From an uncultured Bacilli bacterium (GTDB lineage: Bacteria > Bacillota_I > Bacilli_A > RF39 > UBA660): a stretch of DNA of 9,522 nt. The position numbers and the translations under genes were made by a program. The stretch spans positions 1-9,522 of the forward strand of contig CANTWQ010000043.1 of NCBI GenBank assembly GCA_947853365.1, given 5' to 3'. Position 1 is the stretch's first letter; each line of letters opens with the position of its first letter. This document shows, piece by piece, positions 1 to 6,374 of the stretch. The notes beneath the pieces were generated by a model. The model did no database searches. It saw nothing but the letters and a program-made list of their open reading frames with translations, and was not told where the DNA came from.

Positions 1-136
1 TTGTGACATACTAAATTGTATAATTATATTTTAAATATCAATTTACTTTTGAAATTGAATATAGACATTTGGTTCTATCTTTTTCTTTTCTTCTTTTTTA
101 AAATGTTGTATACTTACATTGAAAGTAGGATGAGAT
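1..136. other. AT-rich intergenic region before the pilin genes
   Basis: No coding sequence is visible here. The stretch is very AT-rich and pyrimidine-rich on the plus strand at about 79-99. Positions 38-44 and 52-58 form a 7-bp inverted repeat with a 7-nt loop and no T-tract, so it is not a convincing terminator. A TATACT hexamer at 109-114 could be a -10 element for the gene at 137, but no good -35 lies at the right distance. The upstream gene is outside the window. Confidence 0.5.
109..114 (+). promoter_or_regulatory. Possible -10 box for first prepilin gene
   Basis: TATACT matches the vegetative -10 consensus at five of six positions and lies 22 bases before the start codon. The region 17 bases upstream is a T-rich run without a recognisable TTGACA, so this is a weak call. 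Confidence 0.3.
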
Positions 137-667
137 ATGAAAAATAGAAAAGGCTTTACCTTGGTGGAGTTGTTGGCGGTGATTGTGATCTTGGGGGTCA
201 TCATGTTGATTGCGGTTCCTAATGTCGTATCGATGATCGATCGTAACAAGAAAAGAACTTATATTGAAGATGCGAGAAACATGGTGACGATGGCCGAATA
301 TATGTTACGAAGTGATACGTCGATTGCATTACCTACCAATTCGGAGATTTTGGTGTTACCATTATCGACAATCAATAATGGTGATTTGGATATTGATCCG
401 GAAGGAAATGAATATTCGACGGATAATTCTTATGTGGCAATCATGAAAGATAGCAATGGCTTTGATGAATATTGGGTCAATCTTGTTGGAATCAATGGTC
501 GCGAAAATCGTGGGGTTTATTTAACAAAAGTTACCAATTTGGAAAGTGGCAATAGTACGCGATTTGATTATGTGCAAGAGAATATGTCCATTCCACAGGG
601 AGTAGAAATTGCTAGGGTTATGTGTGGATCGACGACTTGTAAAACGGTGCGTACTTATTATAAATAA
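137..667 (+). CDS. Type IV prepilin-like protein (first of three)
   Basis: 176 residues, probably a type IV pilin or pseudopilin (ComGC/PilA-like) that a prepilin peptidase matures at the membrane. The short basic leader MKNRKG is followed by FTLVELLAVIVILGVIMLIA. This gives cleavage after Gly6, Phe7 as mature residue 1, the conserved Glu at mature position 5 (Glu11), and a hydrophobic helix to about residue 31. The rest is a soluble domain with two cysteines near the C-terminus (163 and 168), compatible with a small disulfide loop. The ATG is preceded by AGGA at 127-130. The C-terminal domain is clearly different from the two following paralogues. No assembly ATPase, platform protein or peptidase is in the window. 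The exact subclass, major or minor pilin, is not determinable. Confidence 0.85.
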   Translation: MKNRKGFTLVELLAVIVILGVIMLIAVPNVVSMIDRNKKRTYIEDARNMVTMAEYMLRSDTSIALPTNSEILVLPLSTINNGDLDIDPEGNEYSTDNSYVAIMKDSNGFDEYWVNLVGINGRENRGVYLTKVTNLESGNSTRFDYVQENMSIPQGVEIARVMCGSTTCKTVRTYYK

Positions 668-684
668 AATGTTCTTTTGTCATA

Positions 685-713
685 TTGTCAAATTTCATTT
701 TCCGTGGTAAGAT
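685..713 (+). promoter_or_regulatory. Extended -10 promoter for second prepilin gene
   Basis: TTGTCA at 685-690, a 17-base spacer, and TAAGAT at 708-713 preceded by TGG (705-707), an extended -10 TGn motif. A second TTGTCA lies just upstream at 677-682. This gives the second prepilin gene its own vegetative-type promoter. It is a motif match only. Confidence 0.5.
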
Positions 714-744
714 AGTATTATCAAAGGTAGAAGGAGAGAAGAGA

Positions 745-1326
745 ATGAAGCAAGTAAATAAGAAAGGTTTTACGTTGATTGAACTATTGGCAGTCATTGT
801 TATTTTGGGAGTCATTATGTTGATTGCAATTCCAAGTATCAATGCGGTACTTACGTCGGCTCGAAAGTCATCTTTTGCATCGACGGCAAAGCAATACATC
901 AATGCGGCTCGTAATCTAGCTTTGGCAGGAGATGTACAAATTTATGCGGATCCATCGCTTGCTACCGTTGTCAGTTTAGGGGCAATCGAACTAGAAAACA
1001 ATCCGAATCCAATGCGGGCCCAAAGCCCATTTGGTGTCGTATGGCAAATGAATGATACGTCGACAAGTGCATATGTTGTTATTCGTAATACGAGAACGGC
1101 CGCGGATCCACGTTATACGTATTATTTTGCGGGAACGGATTTATCAGGAAACTGTATTCCATTAACGGAAGAAAACAGTATCGATCAAGATGATGTTAGT
1201 AATGGTTGTAGTATTACGTCGATTACATCTTCAGTTACTACTTTGAAAATCGGAGAAAGTACAGTCAACTTAACATATACACCGACCGGAGAATCGGAAG
1301 CAGTATCGACAGTCGTCTATCAATAA
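745..1326 (+). CDS. Type IV prepilin-like protein (second of three)
   Basis: 193 residues. The start at 745 is chosen because AAGGAG at 731-736 sits 8 bases before it and it gives the usual short basic leader. An in-frame ATG at 685 would add 20 residues before the leader. Cleavage is expected after Gly8, leaving Phe9 and the conserved Glu13, then a hydrophobic helix to about residue 30. Residues 5-58 are identical over 54 positions to the next gene's product, while the C-terminal domains have drifted. Two cysteines (137 and 155) flank an acidic loop and recur in the paralogue, suggesting a disulfide-closed D-region as in pilins. The product ends in a VSTVVxQ motif shared with the third gene. 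It is probably a surface pilus or competence pseudopilus subunit; the role is inferred from family only. Confidence 0.85.
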   Translation: MKQVNKKGFTLIELLAVIVILGVIMLIAIPSINAVLTSARKSSFASTAKQYINAARNLALAGDVQIYADPSLATVVSLGAIELENNPNPMRAQSPFGVVWQMNDTSTSAYVVIRNTRTAADPRYTYYFAGTDLSGNCIPLTEENSIDQDDVSNGCSITSITSSVTTLKIGESTVNLTYTPTGESEAVSTVVYQ

Positions 1327-1350
1327 TCGTCGACATAAGTTGACAATTAT
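1323..1350 (+). other. Hairpin between second and third prepilin genes
   Basis: Arms 1323-1334 and 1339-1350 pair around an ATAA tetraloop: six inner pairs including one G-U, one C-A mismatch, then five outer A-T pairs. It starts at the stop codon of the second prepilin gene. No T-tract follows, so it looks more like an mRNA 3'-end stabiliser or processing site than an intrinsic terminator. The right arm contains a TTGACA (1340-1345), but no good -10 follows it. Confidence 0.45.
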
Positions 1351-1373
1351 CGTAACAAAAATAGGAAAAAGAA

Positions 1374-1402
1374 TTGTTTATGAATATTTTTTCTGATAAA
1401 CT
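1374..1402 (+). promoter_or_regulatory. Extended -10 promoter for third prepilin gene
   Basis: TTGTTT at 1374-1379, a 17-base spacer, and TAAACT at 1397-1402 preceded by TGA (1394-1396), again a TGn extended -10. The -35 is weak. A TAGAAT at 1415-1420 is an alternative -10 without a partner. Confidence 0.4.
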
Positions 1403-1436
1403 AAATTTACATTGTAGAATAGGAAGGGAAATGAAA

Positions 1437-2033
1437 ATGAAAAAGAAAACAAACAAAAAAGGGTTTACGTTGATCGAATTATTAGCAGTTATCGTGATTT
1501 TGGGAGTTATCATGTTAATTGCGATTCCAAGTATCAATGCTGTACTTACATCAGCTAGAAAGTCATCTTTTGCATCAACTGCCAAACAGTACATCAATGC
1601 AGCGCGTAATTTAACGTATTCTGGGGATGTACAAACTTATGCGAATCCAGCTTATGTAACAGTTGTTAGTGTTGGAGCCATCGAACTAGAAAACAATCCA
1701 GATCCAATGAATGCGCAAAGTCCATTTGGTTCTGTATGGGATGTAACGTCTGCTTATACGAGAGCTTATGTTGTGATTCACAATGATGGGGATGCTGCTA
1801 ATCCAGTCTATGGATATTACTTTATCGGATCTGACCGTGCTGGAAACTGTATTGGTAATTTGACGGCAGAAAATGATATTGATAAAGATAATGTGACTAA
1901 TGGATGCTCTATTACTCAGATAACTACTACAACAGAAACACTTCCGTATGTCGTTGGAAGTAATAATTCACCTTCATTACAAATTCCAACAGGTGAAGGG
2001 GACGAAACCGTTTCTACTGTTGTATTACAATAA
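1437..2033 (+). CDS. Type IV prepilin-like protein (third of three)
   Basis: 198 residues if started at 1437, which places AGGAAGG (1421-1427) 9 bases upstream. The in-frame ATG at 1431 would leave only 3 bases and add Met-Lys. The leader MKKKTNKKG should be cut after Gly9 before FTLIELLAVIVILGV. The N-terminal helix and following segment (residues 6-59) are identical to the second pilin, although many codons differ at silent positions. The C-terminal domain keeps the two cysteines (138 and 157), the AIELENNP and AQSPFG motifs and the VSTVVxQ end, but differs elsewhere. The strong terminator right after the stop closes the pilin group. It is probably an alternative subunit of the same fibre as the second gene's product, which is inference. 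Confidence 0.85.
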   Translation: MKKKTNKKGFTLIELLAVIVILGVIMLIAIPSINAVLTSARKSSFASTAKQYINAARNLTYSGDVQTYANPAYVTVVSVGAIELENNPDPMNAQSPFGSVWDVTSAYTRAYVVIHNDGDAANPVYGYYFIGSDRAGNCIGNLTAENDIDKDNVTNGCSITQITTTTETLPYVVGSNNSPSLQIPTGEGDETVSTVVLQ

Positions 2034-2035
2034 AT

Positions 2036-2068
2036 AAAGAGCCATGATTGACATGGCTCTTTTCTTTT
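2036..2068 (+). terminator. Intrinsic terminator after the pilin genes
   Basis: Arms 2036-2046 and 2052-2062 are perfectly complementary (core AGAGCCATG/CATGGCTCT) around a 5-base loop. They are followed by TTTCTTTT. It begins just after the stop of the third pilin gene. Confidence 0.85.
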
Positions 2069-2076
2069 GCTATGCT
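2048..2076 (+). promoter_or_regulatory. nfo promoter embedded in the pilin terminator
   Basis: A perfect TTGACA (2048-2053) starts in the terminator loop. It is followed by 17 bases and TATGCT (2071-2076), which is preceded by TGC (2068-2070), an extended -10. Transcription would begin near 2083, at the ribosome binding site AGGTGG (2083-2088), giving a leader of only about 10 bases. Confidence 0.6.
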
Positions 2077-2092
2077 TTTTTCAGGTGGTATT

Positions 2093-2980
2093 ATGATTAT
2101 TGGAAGTCATGTCTCTTTTCATAAAGATACACAATTATTCGGAAGCTTGGAAGAAGCATTGTCGTATGGTGCCAATACGTTTATGTTTTATACGGGGGCA
2201 CCACAAAATACCAAACGGTTTCCCATCATCGATGAGATTACGTTACAGGCTTATCAAAAAATGAGAGAAGTGGGAATCGATTTACGACACTTAATCGTGC
2301 ATGCGCCTTACATTATCAATTTGGCAAGTGATGATGTAGAAAAGTATCGTTATTCTGTTTCGTTTTTACGAGAAGAGTTACATAGAATCGATCAATTGGG
2401 AATTCCTTTTATGGTTTTGCATCCGGGTAATTACATGAAGGCAACGAAGCAGGCAGGAATTTTACGGATTCAAAAAGCATTGAATGAACTGTTGATGGAT
2501 GATAGTTGTCACGTTACGATTTTATTGGAGACTATGGCTGGTAAAGGAACGGAAATAGGTTCTTCGCTAGAGGAAATCAAACAGATTATTGATGGTGTTA
2601 CGAACAAAAAGCGCATTGGTGTCTGTCTAGATACGTGTCATTTACATGATGCAGGTTATGACTTAAGGCAATTTGATCTTTTTTTGCAACAATTCGATGC
2701 TTTGATTGGTATGAAGTATGTCCATTGTATCCATGTGAACGATAGTAAAAATGAGATGGGGAGTCATAAAGATCGTCATGAGAATATTGGATATGGCAAG
2801 ATCGGTTTTGCTACGTTGTTATCGATTGTTTATCATCCTTTGTTAGATGATGTTCCTAAAATTTTAGAAACACCGTATATTGATCGGATGTATCCGCCTT
2901 ACCGAAGGGAAATTGCGATGCTTTTAAAAAAGAAATTTGATTCCAACTTATTACAATATACAAAAACGGATGCTAAATAG
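2093..2980 (+). CDS. nfo: Endonuclease IV (AP endonuclease)
   Basis: 295 residues, normal for the family. The enzyme cleaves DNA 5' to abasic sites and repairs blocked 3' ends in base excision repair, using three zinc ions. All nine expected metal ligands are visible: His70 (HAPY), His110 (LHPG), Glu146 (LLET), Asp180 and His183 (CLDTCH), His214 (HVNDS), Asp227 and His229 (KDRHENIG), and Glu259 (LETP). The start at 2093 gives the family N-terminus MIIGSHVS. An upstream in-frame ATG at 2048 lies inside the terminator loop and would add 15 hydrophobic residues, so it is rejected. AGGTGG lies 4 bases before the chosen ATG. In Bacillus, nfo (yqfS) is likewise next to a DUF2624 gene (yqfT), but here that neighbour is convergent. 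Confidence 0.96.
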   Translation: MIIGSHVSFHKDTQLFGSLEEALSYGANTFMFYTGAPQNTKRFPIIDEITLQAYQKMREVGIDLRHLIVHAPYIINLASDDVEKYRYSVSFLREELHRIDQLGIPFMVLHPGNYMKATKQAGILRIQKALNELLMDDSCHVTILLETMAGKGTEIGSSLEEIKQIIDGVTNKKRIGVCLDTCHLHDAGYDLRQFDLFLQQFDALIGMKYVHCIHVNDSKNEMGSHKDRHENIGYGKIGFATLLSIVYHPLLDDVPKILETPYIDRMYPPYRREIAMLLKKKFDSNLLQYTKTDAK

Positions 2981-2993
2981 ATCCGTTTTTTTT
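2962..2993. terminator. Bidirectional terminator between nfo and the DUF2624 gene
   Basis: AAAAACGGAT (2962-2971) pairs with ATCCGTTTTT (2981-2990) around a 9-base loop, with T residues continuing to 2993. On the minus strand the same stem ends in a five-T run. The stop codons of both convergent genes lie in the loop. Confidence 0.8.
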
Positions 2994-3230
2994 CCAGTTT
3001 TCATATAATAAAAGTCCGGCCTCATAGGTTATGGGGTCGATTTTTGCTTTTAAGGTTTCTAAAATTGTTGTAGGGTCGCCTTTATAAAAAGTATACCAAT
3101 CTTTTTGGGCTGTTTCTTTTAAAATTTTAGCATCGTGAAAAGAAACGTTGATTCCTTGTTTTTGCGCATAATCTTGAATATCCTTTTCACTTAAATTTTT
3201 GATATATTGTTTGATGATGTATTCGTACAT
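2973..3230 (-). CDS. DUF2624 (YqfT-like) small protein
   Basis: 85 residues, mostly predicted helix, with no signal peptide or membrane segment. The start at 3230 (MYEYIIKQYIKNLSEKD) is chosen because the minus-strand GGGAGG (3238-3243) is 7 bases upstream. The ATG six bases earlier would touch the ribosome binding site, and a still longer frame to 3281 has no support. Length, the opening helix, a basic segment with 'SEKDIQDYAQKQGINVS' and the C-terminal 'DPITYEAGLLLYENW' resemble the DUF2624 family of Bacillus YqfT, whose gene adjoins nfo (yqfS). The function of that family is unknown to me. Family assignment rests on recall of sequence and synteny, not on a search. The stop overlaps the nfo stop region by eight bases. 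Confidence 0.7.
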   Translation of the reverse strand: MYEYIIKQYIKNLSEKDIQDYAQKQGINVSFHDAKILKETAQKDWYTFYKGDPTTILETLKAKIDPITYEAGLLLYENWKKNGSI

Positions 3231-3250
3231 GGTCATTCCTCCCATAATAA

Positions 3251-3256
3251 AGTATA
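3251..3256 (-). promoter_or_regulatory. Possible -10 of the DUF2624 gene
   Basis: The minus strand reads TATACT here, 20 bases before the start codon; no clear -35 is seen upstream. It lies within the divergent region shared with the PBP promoter. Confidence 0.3.
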
Positions 3257-3260
3257 TGCA

Positions 3261-3288
3261 TAGACTTTTTGAAAAACACACATATTAT
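3261..3288 (+). promoter_or_regulatory. Promoter for the penicillin-binding protein gene
   Basis: TAGACT (3261-3266), 16-base spacer, TATTAT (3283-3288). It lies in the 73-base divergent gap and probably overlaps the control region of the minus-strand gene. The -35 is only four of six to consensus. Confidence 0.45.
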
Positions 3289-3303
3289 AGTTGAGGAATG
3301 GAT

Positions 3304-5355
3304 ATGAAAAAAAGAAGGAAACATTGCCATACAAAACAAAGAGATTTGGATAGGATTCGTATGATTCGTATTCGTTTTTGTTTTCTTGTTGTGTTACTTT
3401 TCTTTTTTTTACTTATCTTTCAATTATCGAATGTGTTTATTGGTAAGAGGGCTTTTTATCAAGAAAAATTGTTTGCTTTGCAAAATCAAGAAGTGACTTT
3501 TGAAAGTGCGCCAAGAGGACGTATTTATGATCGAAATTATCATGTTTTGGTCGATAATCAAATGAAACTTGTTTTATATTATAAAGCAATCGATGATATT
3601 ACGACGACGGAAGAAATTGATATGGCTCGGATGATGGCACAATCCTTTACGTTCGATACGACGAAGCTTACGAAAAGGCAGATAAAAGAGTTCTTTTTAT
3701 TGCTATATCCTGAAGTTGGTAAAAGTAAGATTACAGAAGAAGAATGGGAGGCTTTGGAAAATCGTCAATTAGATCAGGATGATCTTTATTTATTAGAGCT
3801 GGAGCGTATCAGCGATGCGGACTTGGCGTGTTTTCGTGAAGAGGACTTGGAGACGGCTTATGTTTATCAATTGATGCACCATGGTTATGCTTATGCGGAA
3901 AAAGTCATTTTATCTTCTTTAACTGATCAAGAATATGCGATTTTTAGTGAACATAGCCATTCTTTTCCCGGTTTTTCGGTTCGTGAAGATTGGGAACGCA
4001 TCTATCCTTATGGTGATACATTTCGTTCTATTTTAGGGACGGTTTCTGCAATTCCGAGTGATCAGAAGGATACGTATCTTGCCGCCGGGTATGCCTTAAC
4101 GGATCGGGTTGGAACGAGTTATTTAGAATCTCAATATGAGTCTTTATTAAAAGGAGAGAAGGCTGTTTATCGTTTGACTTCCTCGTCCGAGAAAGAGTCG
4201 ATTTCCGGTGCCAAACGGGGTCATGATATTGTTCTTACGATCGATATCGAATTACAACAGCAAGTAGAACAGATTTTAGAAGAAGAATTGTTAAAAGCCA
4301 AAACGGAACCCAATACGGAATATTTTAATAAAAGTTTTGTTGTGATTCAAGAACCGGGGACAGGTGAAATTTTAGCGATGGCCGGGAAACAGGTGGTTTT
4401 CGAAAACGGTGCATATCAAGTGTATGATTATACACCTGGTATTTTGGTTTCGCCAATGACACCGGGTAGTGTCGTGAAAGGCGCGACGATGCTGGTTGGA
4501 TATAATACGGGAGTTATTTCGATGGGTGAATATCAGATGGATGAATGTATTAAAATTGCTGGAACGAAAAAGAAATGTTCTCATACTAATCTTGGTATGA
4601 TTAACGATATTACGGCGCTTGCCCAATCGTCGAATGTCTATCAGTTTCGGATTGCGATGAAGGTCGCTGGGGCCAATTATCAATATGATCAACCGTTAAA
4701 GATCGACACAAGTGCATTTGATGTTTATCGGAAAACGTTGGGGGAATTTGGTCTTGGCGTGAAGACAGGAATCGATTTACCGGTCGAGAGTTTGGGATAT
4801 ATTGGAACGAAAACGGATGCAGGGTTGTTATTGGATTTATCGATGGGACAATATGATACGTATACACCTATTCAGTTATCACAGTATATTACGACGATTG
4901 CATCCGATGGGGTGCGCTTACAACCACATTTACTAAAAGAAGTTTATGCGCCTTCAACTTCGTCTGAACTGGGAACGTTAGAGTCGGTATTTACACCCGT
5001 GGTGATGGGAACAGTTACGACGAAGCCGGAATATTTAAATCGCATCAAAGAAGGTTTTCGAGCCGTGATGACCGTTGGTCTTGGTAAGGGTGTGATGGGA
5101 ACAAGCCCCAATCCTGCGGGAAAAACGGGCACGAGTGAAAGCTTTTTAGATACCGATGGTGATGGAATTATCGATCATCCTTCGGTATCGAATGCTTTTG
5201 TTGGTTTTGCCCCTTATGAGAATCCGACCATGACGATTACGGTAACTTCACCCGATGTTGAAAAACCATCGGCGCTTTCCTATCATAGTTATGTCAATCG
5301 CCGAATTGCCAAACGCGTGTCTTCCCTTTTCTTTACTCTTTATCCAGTTCGTTAA
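3304..5355 (+). CDS. Class B penicillin-binding protein (peptidoglycan transpeptidase)
   Basis: 683 residues from the ATG at 3304. This start puts GAGG (3293-3296) 7 bases upstream; the ATG at 3298 would abut it. A basic cytoplasmic tail is followed by one membrane helix at about 25-46. Then comes the class B pedestal with PRGRIYDRN at 70-78 and DRVGTSYLESQYE at 267-279. The D,D-transpeptidase domain follows with all three active-site motifs: SVVK (nucleophile Ser389, 389-392), SSN (442-444) and KTGT (607-610). It should cross-link septal or side-wall peptidoglycan outside the membrane, probably with a RodA/FtsW partner. The protein ends soon after the catalytic domain, so there are no PASTA domains. 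That argues for a PBP2/PbpA-like elongation enzyme over PBP1/SpoVD, but this is not certain. DTDGDGIIDH at 616-625, just after KTGT, looks like a calcium-binding loop. Confidence 0.93.
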   Translation: MKKRRKHCHTKQRDLDRIRMIRIRFCFLVVLLFFFLLIFQLSNVFIGKRAFYQEKLFALQNQEVTFESAPRGRIYDRNYHVLVDNQMKLVLYYKAIDDITTTEEIDMARMMAQSFTFDTTKLTKRQIKEFFLLLYPEVGKSKITEEEWEALENRQLDQDDLYLLELERISDADLACFREEDLETAYVYQLMHHGYAYAEKVILSSLTDQEYAIFSEHSHSFPGFSVREDWERIYPYGDTFRSILGTVSAIPSDQKDTYLAAGYALTDRVGTSYLESQYESLLKGEKAVYRLTSSSEKESISGAKRGHDIVLTIDIELQQQVEQILEEELLKAKTEPNTEYFNKSFVVIQEPGTGEILAMAGKQVVFENGAYQVYDYTPGILVSPMTPGSVVKGATMLVGYNTGVISMGEYQMDECIKIAGTKKKCSHTNLGMINDITALAQSSNVYQFRIAMKVAGANYQYDQPLKIDTSAFDVYRKTLGEFGLGVKTGIDLPVESLGYIGTKTDAGLLLDLSMGQYDTYTPIQLSQYITTIASDGVRLQPHLLKEVYAPSTSSELGTLESVFTPVVMGTVTTKPEYLNRIKEGFRAVMTVGLGKGVMGTSPNPAGKTGTSESFLDTDGDGIIDHPSVSNAFVGFAPYENPTMTITVTSPDVEKPSALSYHSYVNRRIAKRVSSLFFTLYPVR

Positions 5356-5362
5356 AATCCAC

Positions 5363-5390
5363 TTGTAAATTTTTGAAAATTCGTTAAAAT
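5363..5390 (+). promoter_or_regulatory. Possible promoter for the sigma factor gene
   Basis: TTGTAA (5363-5368), 16-base spacer, TAAAAT (5385-5390). The -10 lies in the second copy of an 11-bp direct repeat TTCGTTAAAAT (5348-5358 and 5380-5390), the first of which spans the PBP stop codon. No terminator with a T-tract separates the PBP gene from this one, so read-through from the PBP gene is also possible. Confidence 0.4.
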
Positions 5391-5414
5391 AAAAGTACGA
5401 ATGGAGAAATGCAT

Positions 5415-6281
5415 ATGTTAAAAGAAATCCCAAGAGAAGAAGAGTTTTTAGTTCCTTTACCAAAGGAAGAACAAATACAATTATTGCGAACTTACGAAAA
5501 AAGTAAAGATCCATCCATCAAACAAAAACTTTTCGAACACAATTTACGATTGGTACAAAAAGCCGTATTACGTTATTATCGAAGCAATTCCTTCTATTCT
5601 TTGGAAGATGCCATGCAAGATGGATATCTCGTTTTAGGACAAGCAATTGAATCTTACCGAGAAACGGTAGACTGTTTATTTACCACCTATGTATTTCAAC
5701 AAATCCGTTATATGCTGCTATCTCGTTTTCAACAAGAATTATATTTGTTTCATTTTCCTAAAAATAACCATATTTTTTCTCTATTACAACGATTAGAACG
5801 ACTACAAAATACATTTTATCAAACCTATGGTCGAAATCCCAATCGGGAAGAGTTGAAAGATCTTTTAGGTATCAGTGAAGCTCGAATCGATACACTATAC
5901 CGTTATTTACAAATGAAAAAAACCAATCCTGTTTATGATCAGGAAGAATCTGTCCCTTTTTTAGAAAAACAAGCAGATAAACAAGCTCTTCTTTCTTACC
6001 GGCAACTAGAAGACCAAGAGGAACGCCTTTACTATGTTGAAAAATATCAACGCTTTTTACAAGGCCTGAAAGAAGAAGATCAATTTATTTTACAATCCCG
6101 CTTCGGGTTTCAGGGAAAAGCAATGACATTACATGAAATTGCACTACAAATTGCTAAATCGACAGAATGGGTTAGACGCCGAGAAAAATATCTGATTTTT
6201 CTGTTACGTGATTATATCAAAACCGGAGAATATCATTTTAATTCGGCCAAACATTATATGAAAACGAAGAAAAACAAATAA
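5415..6281 (+). CDS. Divergent sigma-70-family RNA polymerase sigma factor
   Basis: 288 residues from the ATG at 5415, which has GGAG (5403-5406) 8 bases upstream; the ATG at 5409 would be only 2 bases away. Visible regions: a short region-1.2-like start (1-35); region 2 (about 37-108) with HNLRLVQKAV, DAMQDGYLVLGQAIE and LFTTYVFQQIRYML; region 3 (about 120-170); and region 4 (about 210-266) with an HTH 'TLHEIALQIAKSTEWVRRRE'. It should direct RNA polymerase to its own promoter set. The paired tryptophans of housekeeping region 2.3 (YATWWIR) are replaced by YVFQQIR, and there is no long region 1.1, so it is an alternative factor, not the primary sigma. In Bacillus, sigH is followed by rpmG, and here too rpmG follows, but the protein does not look like SigH. 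Composition is C-rich relative to neighbouring genes. Confidence 0.85.
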   Translation: MLKEIPREEEFLVPLPKEEQIQLLRTYEKSKDPSIKQKLFEHNLRLVQKAVLRYYRSNSFYSLEDAMQDGYLVLGQAIESYRETVDCLFTTYVFQQIRYMLLSRFQQELYLFHFPKNNHIFSLLQRLERLQNTFYQTYGRNPNREELKDLLGISEARIDTLYRYLQMKKTNPVYDQEESVPFLEKQADKQALLSYRQLEDQEERLYYVEKYQRFLQGLKEEDQFILQSRFGFQGKAMTLHEIALQIAKSTEWVRRREKYLIFLLRDYIKTGEYHFNSAKHYMKTKKNK

Positions 6282-6320
6282 ACCCATTGAAACATTCTCC
6301 TGTTCTGTGATAAAATTCTT

Positions 6321-6348
6321 TTGCATTTTGCAAATAATTTGATATAAT
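6321..6348 (+). promoter_or_regulatory. Promoter of the rpmG-efp operon
   Basis: A perfect TATAAT (6343-6348) is preceded by 16 bases and TTGCAT (6321-6326). An inverted repeat TTTGC/GCAAA (6320-6324, 6330-6334) overlaps the -35 and could be an operator, though it is short. The leader to the ATG is about 20 bases. Confidence 0.7.
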
Positions 6349-6374
6349 AGTTAAAGGAAATGAGGAGGGAGAAT

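Noticed and set aside
38..58. AT-only-cored inverted repeat as a terminator of an upstream gene
   Set aside because: The stem is seven pairs with mostly A-T, and no T-tract follows.
618..1597. Minus-strand open frames opposite the starts of the pilin genes, with similar predicted sequences (also at 43-249)
   Set aside because: Their mutual similarity is a by-product of the conserved pilin N-termini on the plus strand. They lack ribosome binding sites and consist of antisense of the hydrophobic helix.
2048..2092. An upstream ATG that would extend endonuclease IV by 15 residues
   Set aside because: It lies in the loop of the terminator and upstream of the likely transcript start; the family N-terminus begins at 2093, which has the ribosome binding site.
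4372..5132. Minus-strand open frames inside the PBP gene
   Set aside because: They overlap a gene with intact catalytic motifs in the plus frame, and their predicted proteins have no recognisable family features.
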